Positions 1-11,242 of a stretch of DNA of 20,159 nucleotides are shown piece by piece. The stretch lies in NCBI GenBank assembly GCA_002336475.1, contig DDCX01000120.1:1-20159 (forward strand), given 5' to 3'. Below the pieces are notes generated by a model. That model saw nothing but the letters and a program-made list of their open reading frames with translations. It did no database searches and was not told the DNA's origin. Numbering within the stretch: position 1 is the stretch's first letter; each line of letters starts with the position of its first letter. The position numbers were made by a program, and so were the translations under genes. The DNA is from Flavobacteriales bacterium UBA1995. Lineage in GTDB: Bacteria; Bacteroidota; Bacteroidia; Flavobacteriales_D; Sanyastnellaceae.

Positions 1-43
1 GAATACCAAGGGTCCATCATACAGTCAGAACCAAAACCAACGT

Positions 44-2600
<2,557 letters not shown>

Positions 2601-4448
2601 TTAGAACCGGTAGGAGGCCATCATCATGACGCCCATGCGCTGTGCTCCATAGCCGTTGAAGATTTCCGTAGACCCAAGTGGTCCTTTGGCTTCTAGACCC
2701 AGCGAAAGCCGGGCGTTATAGCGGTATTCAACCCCCAAATCGAGGGCCGTGTAAGCAGGAAGTTTTCGGGCAAAAATGGAGGTGGTGCCTCCCATGACAG
2801 GCCCGACGTCTTCTGCTGCAGTTTGAATTTCATCTTCACCCCCCAAGATTTGGGCAAAAGGCACGCGGCTTGGGGCATAACGGGCGCCCACAATTTCGAG
2901 CCCCAATTCTAAGAAAAGGAGTTCTTCGAGGTTCCATTTTCCGGAGGCGGAAAACCGCGTGCGGGGTTGGTACCAGGCGTAGGGTTGCCCGCCGGTTCCA
3001 TAGGTGTGGAATTCGGCACGTGCACTCAGTTCAAGGGGGCCTTGGCCCCGATATGTCGCCTCGCCTATGACGCTGGCCACAGTCAGAGAATCGTAAGCGG
3101 CACTGAACCTTTGTCCTGCGCTGTCAAGCCCCGGTTCGTTGACCCAGTATTGGAACTCGCGGAAACGTGTGGTGCGCGCTTGGGCATTGAACGCGAGGTC
3201 ACGGGTCAATTTGCCCCTCAGACCACCGTACAATTCCAGGGCCCTGTTGGTGTTGGACAGGGCTCCGCGCAAGGCAGAATTACCTGCATTGTATCGGGCA
3301 TCGAAGAAGGGATTCTGGTCAATCAGGTCGTGCATGGCATTGCGCTGCATGCCGCCATCTACACCACCGTAGGGTACAAATACGTCGTCGAGCAAACGGA
3401 ACCTCACCTCTGCCATGGGGTAGAAGTGAAACGGCTGTGCGCCCCGCGCGTCAATCCACAGGCCAGCGCCAGCTTTGACCATATATGCGCCGCGCTCTTT
3501 GGTCACAGAAGGCCGCACGCCGATCAACGCGGCGCTGCGGTTGATGTTGGCAGCGGTGGAGTCGCCAACAGCTTCGAGTTGCGATCCCGTCAGGTGGGCC
3601 TCAAAATCCAGGTCATAACGCGCGCCATCGCGGTGGGTATGCAGTTTACCTGTGGCCTCTATGAGGTTTTCACGGCCAGGTGATTGGAGGATGTCGGGTT
3701 GCGGGAGGTTGCCCGGGGTTGGAGAGACCCCGATGGATAGTCGAGAATACGACAGGGCCAGGTTGCGGTGCACTTTACTGCTGTCTCTTTCGTGGTTTTG
3801 CAAGCGCAAAGCAGCACCTATTGTTCCGTAGTTCTGACGGTCGTTGGGGGCCGAAAAAAGCCCTTCTGAGGCTGCAGTGAGGTCCAGTCCATGCAATCCC
3901 CAAGCGTCCCTTTCCAGAAATACAGAAGCCGTTACGCTGCTGCGCTTGACAAAGCGTCTGAAGTAACCGTTCACGGCGTTCTTGGACCAGCCTTCGTCCA
4001 CTCCAACGCTGTCCTTTCCGGTGGATCCAGCTGAACTCAGGTGTCGGAAAGACAGCCCCCAAGAACCTTGTCGGCTCCGGGTGTCGCCCAGATGCACTTC
4101 CAAAAGGGGCGAGGCGTAGAGTCCGAAACCAGCGCGGGCATGTCCCGCATAAAGGCGGGGCAAGGGGGCGTCCATTTTGACCGCGATGGGGGCGATGGTG
4201 CGTGAAACAGGCGGTGGCGAAGTGCGCTTGGATATGGGGGCGTAACCGATCTCGGGACGCTCGATGCCCAGGTCAACCGCACGGGGTGAGTCTGTGGGCT
4301 TGTCGACTTCTCGCAGATAAAGTTCTCTGTCGCCCACAAAGGTGACCTGCAGGCTGTCCTGCGCCATGAGTGGCCATGCCAGGCCGAGGGCCAATGTGGC
4401 ACACAAGGCGCTGGCTCCCGAAAAGCGGAGTTGAGGGACGTTGATCAT
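2601..4448 (-). CDS. Outer-membrane beta-barrel protein, partner of the upstream TPR protein
   Basis: The predicted protein is 615 residues with a signal peptide at about 1-30 (hydrophobic ALCATLALGLAWPLMAQ, likely cleavage after MAQ). A Pro-rich stretch near 50-90 is followed by alternating polar/aromatic segments typical of a transmembrane beta-barrel. The C-terminus MMASYRF ends in the phenylalanine expected of a BAM-recognised strand. I see no TonB plug domain or SusC-type carboxypeptidase-like N-domain, so I would not call it a full TonB-dependent receptor, although database matches may use that label. The ATG (4448-4446) overlaps the TPR stop as ATGA, suggesting translational coupling and a shared role. 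From memory, a large TPR protein plus a barrel is a recurring pair near gyrB in Flavobacteriia; that remains to be checked. Function unknown; the outer-membrane location is fairly secure. Confidence 0.75.
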   Translation of the reverse strand: MINVPQLRFSGASALCATLALGLAWPLMAQDSLQVTFVGDRELYLREVDKPTDSPRAVDLGIERPEIGYAPISKRTSPPPVSRTIAPIAVKMDAPLPRLYAGHARAGFGLYASPLLEVHLGDTRSRQGSWGLSFRHLSSAGSTGKDSVGVDEGWSKNAVNGYFRRFVKRSSVTASVFLERDAWGLHGLDLTAASEGLFSAPNDRQNYGTIGAALRLQNHERDSSKVHRNLALSYSRLSIGVSPTPGNLPQPDILQSPGRENLIEATGKLHTHRDGARYDLDFEAHLTGSQLEAVGDSTAANINRSAALIGVRPSVTKERGAYMVKAGAGLWIDARGAQPFHFYPMAEVRFRLLDDVFVPYGGVDGGMQRNAMHDLIDQNPFFDARYNAGNSALRGALSNTNRALELYGGLRGKLTRDLAFNAQARTTRFREFQYWVNEPGLDSAGQRFSAAYDSLTVASVIGEATYRGQGPLELSARAEFHTYGTGGQPYAWYQPRTRFSASGKWNLEELLFLELGLEIVGARYAPSRVPFAQILGGEDEIQTAAEDVGPVMGGTTSIFARKLPAYTALDLGVEYRYNARLSLGLEAKGPLGSTEIFNGYGAQRMGVMMMASYRF

Positions 4449-7400
4449 TCTTCTTCGAAATTGGGGGTATCACCCGCAGACGTGCTGTCTGAAGGGGCGG
4501 CGACAGGTTGCTCGAGTTGTACGATGCGATCGAGCATGTCCAAGCAGGCATCTTGTACCCAGGGCTCTTGGATGTTGCTCTGCAACTGATCGATGGTGGT
4601 GCGCGCTTGGAAGTAGTCTTCCTGCGCGATGTAGGTTTCTGCCAGGAGCAAGAAACTGTGGAAGGACCAATCGCTTCCTCCGCCAAACCGGTTGAGCTGA
4701 TCGAAGATGGCGGCTTGACACGCCACAGGATCGCCTGCCTCGAGGATCAATGCGGCGAGATGGTGGGTGGCTTCTTCTGCGTGGGGACCTCCTTTTGCCA
4801 GGACTTGTAGGTCGGCTTTGGCCTCGGGGCTGTTGTTGTCCATGAGGATCAAGGCCCTGTTGTAATGCGCCGCAGTGCGAATGTCCTCTGGAGTGCCGCT
4901 GTCCTCGAGAATGGGCCCTACGTATGCCAGGACGGTTTCGCCATCGCCCAATGCCCTGCTGCAGCGCATGATGCCAATTCTCGCTTCCAAGACATGGCGC
5001 TTGAGAACGGCGACTTGTTCGAGTTGCTGGTAGTGGTTCAATGCCGCGTCAAATGCTTCCCGGTTGTAACGCAACGTGGCGGCCATGACCAAGGCGGGTT
5101 CGTGGTAGTCGCTCAAAGGAGCGGCGATGACCGCTTCGAGGGCTTCCAGTGCGCCGGAGCCATTGTCGCTGTCGAAGTGGCATTGACCGAGGTGGAACCG
5201 CGCAGCCAACAAGCGGATGCTGTTGGGATACTTCTCGATGAACTGCTCCAATTTGGGTGCAGCGGAAGCGCAGTCGCCCGAGAGCGCCAGGTCTTGGGCG
5301 GCAGCGTAGGTCTTTTCTGCGATGTCGTCTTCGGTCAAGCCCACCACATCGGGGAGGTTGTCCAGCTGTCCGCGTTCCACGAGGAGGGGTTCGACCAGCA
5401 AAAAAGCATCCTTGGTGACTTCATCGTCGGGATACCGGGTGGAAATGTTGTCCCACAATGCCAATGCGTCTTCGGGACGGTTCTGCTTGATGGCGATCAA
5501 TGCGAGGTCGACCAATGCGTGTTTGGCAAAAGGGCTGCCGGGCAATTCGGACCGAATTTGCTCAAAAGCAGACTTGGCTTCGGACATTTGATTCCGCTCG
5601 ATTTCTGCCTTGCCAATCGCGGTCAGGGCATCTCCCTTGAATGTGGTCTCTGGATGGGCCTCAAGCAGGCCTGTCATGCCTTCGACCTCACCGGGCAGGT
5701 CGCCGTTGAGTCCCAAGCACCGGGCCCTTTGGAAGCGGGTGTATTGTTGCTGTGTAGTGCCGGCGTCGAGGGCCTTGTCGTAAGCATTGACGGCACGTCC
5801 GTAGTCCTTGTCGATGTAAAAGCAATCGCCAATTCGCAGCAGCGCATCTGCGCGGTGCCCTCCAGGTCCAGCCCCAGATTCGGCATCGGCATATTTGCGA
5901 AAGGACACCTGCGCATCTCGGTATTTCCTCTGACGAAACAGGGCGTACCCTGCGCCGTATTCCCCCTCGTTGTACTTGGTTGAGTTGAAGGCGCCAGGTG
6001 CGTTGAGGAAAGTGCGGTAGTGGCTGAGTGCAGGGGCATCGCTGCCGGACTTCATGGAAATTTCTCCCTGCCAGTAGTGGCTTTCGGCGGCCAAGGTGGC
6101 ATCCTCAGGAAAGCTCCTGCTGCGTTTAAAGAAGGCGTTGGCCTGGTCAAATTGCCCGCTTTGGAACAGATCGACACCATGGTTGAAGGCCAGCTTTTGG
6201 TAGGCTTTCTTTTCCTTGGGGGCCTTCCGCTGGATTTTGTCCAATGCGTCCAGTGCCCTGACATGGTTGCGCGTAGTCAGGTAGACATCGAGCAGGAATC
6301 CATAGGCCTCGTCCCTGCGCGGGCTGTCGGGGTATTCTTCTAAGTACTGTTCAAATGCGGCAATGGCGTCGTTGAAAGGGTTGAAGTCCGTCTCAAAGGC
6401 GAGTTTGGCTTGATTGAACAGGGCGTCCTCCCGGACCTCGAGGTCGTGGTCCATGGTGGCTGCCTTTTCAAAGGCTGCCTGCGCTTTGGGCTTTTCATCC
6501 AATTCCAAATAAGCGCGTCCCATCGCATGGGTCGCGTACTGATCCAGCGCACTTTCGCCGCCCGTGGCCCGCATGAGTGCGGTGATGGCCGTTCCGGGGT
6601 TTCCAGTAGACAATCGGCAGGAGCCGACGATGTAGCTAAAACCCGGGGTGCGTTCTTGGGGGTCTGCGTTGCTCCATGCCGATTCCAAATAGGGCGAAGC
6701 CGACATACAATCGCCAAGGTGAAACAGGGCCTCACCCAGCATGCGGGTCAATTCATTGCGGTCTCCTCCTGCCAGGTCGCGCTCTTCGGAAAGCCACTCG
6801 GGCGCCCTGGCCGCCAATTCATCAAAGCGTTCTAACCGGTACAGGATTTGCCCGATGTAGAGGGGGACGGCATCCTTGAATGCATCGATGGCAGAAAGGG
6901 CTTCAAAGGCTTCCAATGCCGTGGTCAGTCTGTCCTCTGCAAACGCGATGTGGGCGAGGTAGTATTCAGATGCTTCCAGAAACTCGGGCTGTGCAGCGGG
7001 ATCTTCCTTGACGCGCAGCAGGTCTCCCCGGGCACCTTCGAGATCACCTGTTTCGAAGCGCGCATGGCCCCGTTTGAAGTGATATTCCGTGCGCATGGAC
7101 TTTGAAAGCCTTCTCGGATTGAGCGCGTCAAAAGAATCGATGGACTTGGCCCATTTGCGTCGGCGGTACTCATAGTTGGCCAAGGCCCATTGAAGCTTGG
7201 GAACCCAAGTGGATTCGGGATGCTTTTCGATAAAACGGTCAATGCGCCAAACGGCATCCTTGTGGTAGAGGTACATGGCGCAGAGTGCCGCGCTGTACTC
7301 GGCTTCCACTTGCATCAAGGCTTTTCGGTCGCCCGCGGCCCCGTCACCAGCTGCAGGTTCTTGAACCCACGCATCGAACAATTCGATTGCTGCAGCATAT

Positions 7401-7639
7401 TGATGGTGATCAAAGTGGTGCCGCGCCCGGTCGAAATTCGAGGGGTCTTTTCGGTGGACAGACTCCGTGACTTCTCCTCCCACGAGGGAGGCGCTTTGGG
7501 CAAAGGAAGTGGGGACACTGAGCAGGGTGCCAACCGCAGCCAAGATGATGCCTGATTGTGCGCAGCGTTTGAATGCAAACGGGGCTTTCGGGCAAGCGGA
7601 GGAGGAGGAAGAAAAAAGGGACAGCATGGGGACGTGCAT
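4445..7639 (-). CDS. Large periplasmic tetratricopeptide-repeat (TPR) protein
   Basis: This is a protein of about 1064 residues made almost entirely of helical TPR-like units, for example FDRARHHFDHHQYAAAIELF, AFEKAATMDHDLEVREDALF, RADALLRIGDCFYIDKDYG and ALEAFEALSAIDAFKDAVP. They recur along the whole length, so this is probably a protein-binding superhelical scaffold. The N-terminus has a basic and serine-rich stretch and then the hydrophobic core SGIILAAVGTLLSVPTSFAQ, a signal peptide likely cut after FAQ. No lipobox Cys follows the cut site, so it should be periplasmic. The C-terminus is acidic (PNFEEE). I prefer ATG at 7639 (MHVPMLSLF); ATG at 7627 is also possible, and the upstream extension to 7708 looks non-coding. 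It sits 93 bases after the OmpA-family gene and overlaps the barrel gene by four bases. Function unknown; assembly or stability of an envelope complex is inference. Confidence 0.8.
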   Translation of the reverse strand: MHVPMLSLFSSSSSACPKAPFAFKRCAQSGIILAAVGTLLSVPTSFAQSASLVGGEVTESVHRKDPSNFDRARHHFDHHQYAAAIELFDAWVQEPAAGDGAAGDRKALMQVEAEYSAALCAMYLYHKDAVWRIDRFIEKHPESTWVPKLQWALANYEYRRRKWAKSIDSFDALNPRRLSKSMRTEYHFKRGHARFETGDLEGARGDLLRVKEDPAAQPEFLEASEYYLAHIAFAEDRLTTALEAFEALSAIDAFKDAVPLYIGQILYRLERFDELAARAPEWLSEERDLAGGDRNELTRMLGEALFHLGDCMSASPYLESAWSNADPQERTPGFSYIVGSCRLSTGNPGTAITALMRATGGESALDQYATHAMGRAYLELDEKPKAQAAFEKAATMDHDLEVREDALFNQAKLAFETDFNPFNDAIAAFEQYLEEYPDSPRRDEAYGFLLDVYLTTRNHVRALDALDKIQRKAPKEKKAYQKLAFNHGVDLFQSGQFDQANAFFKRSRSFPEDATLAAESHYWQGEISMKSGSDAPALSHYRTFLNAPGAFNSTKYNEGEYGAGYALFRQRKYRDAQVSFRKYADAESGAGPGGHRADALLRIGDCFYIDKDYGRAVNAYDKALDAGTTQQQYTRFQRARCLGLNGDLPGEVEGMTGLLEAHPETTFKGDALTAIGKAEIERNQMSEAKSAFEQIRSELPGSPFAKHALVDLALIAIKQNRPEDALALWDNISTRYPDDEVTKDAFLLVEPLLVERGQLDNLPDVVGLTEDDIAEKTYAAAQDLALSGDCASAAPKLEQFIEKYPNSIRLLAARFHLGQCHFDSDNGSGALEALEAVIAAPLSDYHEPALVMAATLRYNREAFDAALNHYQQLEQVAVLKRHVLEARIGIMRCSRALGDGETVLAYVGPILEDSGTPEDIRTAAHYNRALILMDNNSPEAKADLQVLAKGGPHAEEATHHLAALILEAGDPVACQAAIFDQLNRFGGGSDWSFHSFLLLAETYIAQEDYFQARTTIDQLQSNIQEPWVQDACLDMLDRIVQLEQPVAAPSDSTSAGDTPNFEEE

Positions 7640-7732
7640 GGACAACGTGAAAATCGCCCTTGGCTTGCCCTGTTTTGGAGGCCCCTCCTGTGAATTATTC
7701 ACCGGCAACGTGCCGTAAACCCAAGGGAGGCT
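7640..7732. other. Intergenic gap between OmpA-family and TPR genes
   Basis: The 93-base gap contains two short inverted repeats: CGGCA-ACG-TGCCG (7703-7715) and GGAGG-CC-CCTCC (7677-7688). Neither is followed by a T-run on the minus strand, so neither is a convincing terminator. I found no TAnnTTTG promoter box ahead of the TPR gene. Read-through from the OmpA gene is therefore plausible. Confidence 0.3.
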
Positions 7733-9790
7733 TTATTGGGTGATGCTGAACTCGGTGCGGCGGTTGCGGGCACGTCCTTTCTCAGTGCTGTTGTCTGCCC
7801 GCGGGCGGGTTTCTCCGTAGCCCCTTGCGCTGATGCTTAACGCTGAGACTCCTTGAGAAACCAAGTAGTTCCGCACAGATTGTGCCCGAGCTTCGCTCAG
7901 GGAAAGGTTGTCGGAATCGCTGCCAATGTCATCGGTATGTCCGCCGATTTCTACATTCAAGCCTGCCTGATTGAGGTATTCTGCAAAAAGATCCAAAAGC
8001 AGCAAACTGGACCGTCCAATCTCGGCAGACCCTGAAGCGTAATGGATGTCTTCGATTTCGAATGCAGCATTGGCTTCTTTGACTGAGCGGACGCTGAGGT
8101 TCGCGGTCACCAGTGCGGGTTCGCTTTCGTCCCTGTCGATGACCAGTCCAGCGCTGAATGCCGCGCCTTCGGCTTTGGCTAACATGATCACGTCTTCCTT
8201 GGTGGCGAGGTCAACGACCGCAGCAAAAGCGCCATCATCGCCCAGCTCGATGGCCTGGGCCCTTCGGCTTTGGGCATAGCGCAGTTCCAAATCGATGGGG
8301 GTATTCGCCAGTTCATCGCTGATGTCAAGTTGACCTTTGACCACCACCGACGCCCGTGCCCTCAGGGGTTCGGGGAGTGTCCAAGTCATGATGTCAAGCC
8401 CACTGGTCCCTTGTCTTCGGCTGGAAAAGTAGGCCGTCTTGCCATCGGCAGAGGTCACCAGTCCATGCTCGTCCCCAGGGGTGTTCAAAGGAGTGCCTAC
8501 GTTGACAGGTCTCGACCAGCCATCGGGATCGGTGGGCAAAGCTGTACTGTCCAACCGGCTGACCCAAATGTCATAGCCTCCGCCACCCGGCGTCCGGTTT
8601 GACGCAAAATACAGGGTGTGTCCATCGGGGTGCAAATAGGGCGCCTTGTCGCTAAATGAGCTGTTGATGGGGGCGGGCAATACGGATGCTGCGCCCCAAT
8701 GCCCATCGGGTTGAAGGGGGCTCGCCAGAATGTCTATGGTGGGATTGCCTTGCGCATCGGTGGTGGTTCCTGGACGCACCGCTGCAAAAAAGAGCCACTG
8801 CCCATCTGGACTCACAGCGGGCTGGGATTCCCACCCGTCAGGTGTATTCAAGGCATCCAATGCTTGCGGCTCACTCCAGAGGTACACCGTTTCATCTCCA
8901 GTATCCTCGAGCAATGAATAGCGCGCTGAGAACAGGTCGATGTTTTCTGGGTGGCCGGGGACAGGTGTTTTGACGGCCAGAAAAAGAGAGCGGTTGTCTA
9001 CGGAGATGGAAGCCCCACCATAGCCTGAAGTGCGGTTGAAAGGGTCTTCCATGGCCGTTCCATTGTCAAATGCTTCCGAGGGGCCGGGGCGTCGGGCCCA
9101 GGTGAACTTTTCAAAGGGTTTGCTCACCAGATCGCCTTTGGCCTTGCGCTCTCCTGCACGGGTAAAGAACAGCAGGGTTCCATCGGCTGATAGGGCGGGC
9201 AGGTATTCTTGGTCCCGTGTCGCTACAGATGCCAAAACCTGAGGCGGGGGACTGTCGGCATGGGCATTGTATTCGATGAGAAACTGAATTTCCGGCAGGT
9301 TTTTTTGGACGTCTTCGAGCCGGCGTTGGGACCGGGGTGAATGCGGTTTACCGGTGATGGATTCCCAACGAATAAAACGGTCAAACCACTCCAATGCTGT
9401 TTCGAACTGACCTTCGGCATAGGCGATGCTGCCCAAGGTGTAGGGAACGTCTGCATCGTAGCGAGGGCAGGCTTCGTGAACGGTGAGCAGCTGTGCGCGG
9501 GCCTCACCAAATCCACCGCCAGAACGGCGATTTTGGCTAAAAAGGAGCAAGCCCAGTTCAAAGCGCGCTGCAATGGCAGCTTCATCTGAATCGATGGCTT
9601 CCTCGAGGTATCCCTTTCTCTTGTCGGCGTCGTACTTCCGCTTGTCTTGTCCTTTTTCGAGCAGCTTTGCTGTTTTGGCGTCGAGTTCGGGTGCACAGGG
9701 GTTGTCCTCCTGGGCCAAAGCGGCAGCGGACAGGCCGGCACAGAGACTTGCCGTGAACAGGAAGCTGGCCAGTCGGTAAATAGGGTTCAT
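7733..9790 (-). CDS. OmpA-family protein with PorE-like architecture (TPR, PD40 propeller, CRD-like fold, OmpA C-domain)
   Basis: The predicted protein is 685 residues. A signal peptide covers 1-26 (LFTASLCAGLSAAALA, cut before QEDN). TPR-like helices lie at about 50-150. Four PD40/WD40-type propeller motifs are visible: EYLPALSADGTLLFFT (195-210), SQPAVSPDGQWLFFAA (322-337), DKAPYLHPDGHTLYFASNR (381-399) and EHGLVTSADGKTAYFSSRR (441-459). A carboxypeptidase-regulatory-like beta domain covers about 482-552 (VVVKGQLD...LGDDGAF). The OmpA peptidoglycan-binding domain covers about 575-685, with GGHTDDIGSDSDN and LSLSEARAQSVRNYL carrying the Asp and Arg expected to bind diaminopimelate. This is the order reported for PorE, the type IX secretion component anchored to peptidoglycan, and the length is close to it. 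Many Bacteroidota OmpA proteins share this layout, so PorE identity is tentative. The ATG (9790) overlaps the symporter stop as ATGA. Confidence 0.85.
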   Translation of the reverse strand: MNPIYRLASFLFTASLCAGLSAAALAQEDNPCAPELDAKTAKLLEKGQDKRKYDADKRKGYLEEAIDSDEAAIAARFELGLLLFSQNRRSGGGFGEARAQLLTVHEACPRYDADVPYTLGSIAYAEGQFETALEWFDRFIRWESITGKPHSPRSQRRLEDVQKNLPEIQFLIEYNAHADSPPPQVLASVATRDQEYLPALSADGTLLFFTRAGERKAKGDLVSKPFEKFTWARRPGPSEAFDNGTAMEDPFNRTSGYGGASISVDNRSLFLAVKTPVPGHPENIDLFSARYSLLEDTGDETVYLWSEPQALDALNTPDGWESQPAVSPDGQWLFFAAVRPGTTTDAQGNPTIDILASPLQPDGHWGAASVLPAPINSSFSDKAPYLHPDGHTLYFASNRTPGGGGYDIWVSRLDSTALPTDPDGWSRPVNVGTPLNTPGDEHGLVTSADGKTAYFSSRRQGTSGLDIMTWTLPEPLRARASVVVKGQLDISDELANTPIDLELRYAQSRRAQAIELGDDGAFAAVVDLATKEDVIMLAKAEGAAFSAGLVIDRDESEPALVTANLSVRSVKEANAAFEIEDIHYASGSAEIGRSSLLLLDLFAEYLNQAGLNVEIGGHTDDIGSDSDNLSLSEARAQSVRNYLVSQGVSALSISARGYGETRPRADNSTEKGRARNRRTEFSITQ

Positions 9791-11193
9791 GCCTGCTGTG
9801 CGGGGACTTCGAGTTCGTTTTCGCTGTGGGCGATGATCGTGGAAACGGCACCGTCGCCTGTCACATTGACCACCGTTCGGCACATGTCTAGGATGCGGTC
9901 CACGGGGAAGATCAAGGCGATCCAGGCGGGGTTGAGCCCCACGCTTTCCAAAACGATGATCATCAAGACCAATCCTGCGCTTGGAACGGCGGCAGCACCA
10001 ATGGAAGCCAGGGTGGCGGTGATCACGATGACGGCTTGCTGGGCGAGGCTCAGATCCACCATGTGAAACTGGGCGAGCGAAACGACCGCCACTGCCTGGT
10101 AGAGCGAGGTCCCATCCATGTTTACCGTTGCCCCGATGGGAAGCACAAAGCTGGTGGTGCGCTCGGATACGCCGATTTTGTTGCGCACACAATCCATGGT
10201 AACGGGCAATGTGGCGACGGAACTCGAGGTAGAAAACGCTGTGATTTGAGCGTCCCGCATGCCGGCCAAAAAGGCTTTGAACCCCAATGGCTTGATCAAC
10301 ATGGCCACCAAAGAAGGGTAGAAGATGAAGACCATAAAAGCCAATCCAATGACCACCACAATGCTGTATTGCAAGAGGTACTCCAGCAGTTGGCGGAACA
10401 TTTCTGGATCGCTTCCTGCGGCGTTGACGATTTGTCCTGCCATCAAGGCAAAAACAAAAATCGGCATGGCCTTCATGACCACCCATACCATGCGCACAAA
10501 GACCTCATTGAGGGCGTCGATGGCGCGCATCAGCGGTGCGGCTTGGTCCTTGGGCATGCCCACCAAAACGACTCCAAAGAAGACGGCAAAGAAGATGATT
10601 TGTAGCATGGACATGTCGGCCAACGACTTGAATATGTTGGTCGGTACCACATCGACAAGGGGCTGCAAAGGGCCAGATGACTTGGTGCGTTCTGCTTTGC
10701 TGAGTTTGTCGACGACCCAGTCGTTCATGGAGACTTGCTCCTCGGTGATTTGGGCGACTTTTTCTGAAAGTGCGGGGTCGTTGCGCAGGTTGATGTCGTC
10801 CAGTACTTGAATGCCATTGGCATCGCGCCACAGTTCATACCGAATGCGGTTGGACTCCAGGAGGTCATCGGAGACGCGGGATCCGGGCTGCATGAGGTTG
10901 ACCAGCAACAGTCCTACGATGACCGCTGTCATGGTGGTCAGCAGGTAGGTCACCACGGTTTTGACGCCGAGCCTGCCCAACTTGGCAGGGTCACCGAGGC
11001 TGGCCACGCCAGACATGATGCTGAACAGCACCAAGGGAACAGCAATGAGCTTGAGGACATTGATGAAAATGTCACCGAAGGGCTTGATGTAGTCTACCGT
11101 AAAGTCGTTCCATCCGAAGGTGATGGACATCCAGGCGTAGAGGACACCGACGGCGAGGCCGATGAGGACTTGCCAGTGCAGGGCGAGGCGCAT
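9787..11193 (-). CDS. Dicarboxylate/amino acid:cation symporter (DAACS family, probably glutamate/aspartate)
   Basis: This is an inner-membrane secondary transporter of the GltP/DctA/EAAT family, 468 residues from ATG 11193 (MRLALHWQVLIG); a TTG at 11202 would add three residues. Signature parts are the HP1 serine-rich tip STSSSVATLPVTM, the TM7 cation-binding motif IGATVNMDGTSLYQ, HP2 AVPSAGLVLMIIVLESVGL, and TM8 DRILDMCRTVVNVTGDGA. In TM8 the pattern D-x3-D-x2-R-T-x2-N matches GltPh D390, D394, R397, T398 and N401. R397 binds the side-chain carboxylate of aspartate, so an acidic amino acid is more likely than a C4-dicarboxylate. A long polar insert of about 80 residues (SRVSDDLLESNRIR... 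to ...KSSGPLQPL) lies between TM3 and TM4. It follows aroC by about 50 bases and overlaps the OmpA gene by four. Confidence 0.9.
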   Translation of the reverse strand: MRLALHWQVLIGLAVGVLYAWMSITFGWNDFTVDYIKPFGDIFINVLKLIAVPLVLFSIMSGVASLGDPAKLGRLGVKTVVTYLLTTMTAVIVGLLLVNLMQPGSRVSDDLLESNRIRYELWRDANGIQVLDDINLRNDPALSEKVAQITEEQVSMNDWVVDKLSKAERTKSSGPLQPLVDVVPTNIFKSLADMSMLQIIFFAVFFGVVLVGMPKDQAAPLMRAIDALNEVFVRMVWVVMKAMPIFVFALMAGQIVNAAGSDPEMFRQLLEYLLQYSIVVVIGLAFMVFIFYPSLVAMLIKPLGFKAFLAGMRDAQITAFSTSSSVATLPVTMDCVRNKIGVSERTTSFVLPIGATVNMDGTSLYQAVAVVSLAQFHMVDLSLAQQAVIVITATLASIGAAAVPSAGLVLMIIVLESVGLNPAWIALIFPVDRILDMCRTVVNVTGDGAVSTIIAHSENELEVPAQQA

Positions 11194-11211
11194 GCGTTTC
11201 AAGGGTTGGTG

Positions 11212-11234
11212 TTGCGTTCCGTTCGAGGACGCAA
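11212..11234. repeat. Inverted repeat between aroC and symporter gene
   Basis: TTGCGTTCC and GGACGCAA flank the six bases GTTCGA. They form an 8-bp stem with one bulged base in the 49-base spacer. No T-run follows on the minus strand, so this is a folding element in the intercistronic mRNA or chance rather than a clear terminator. Confidence 0.35.
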
Positions 11235-11242
11235 TCTAATGT

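Noticed and set aside
4865..5983. Plus-strand open frame of 372 codons opposite the TPR gene
   Set aside because: The composition is a mirror of the TPR codons and there is no signal or motif. The minus-strand TPR pattern is clear.
7677..7688. GGAGG-CC-CCTCC inverted repeat as terminator or operator
   Set aside because: The loop would be only two bases and no T-run follows, so a stable hairpin terminator is unlikely.
9791..10486. Open frame that would extend the OmpA-family protein by about 232 residues
   Set aside because: It lies antiphase inside the symporter gene, reads as Arg/His-rich nonsense, and a clear ATG plus signal peptide begins at 9790.
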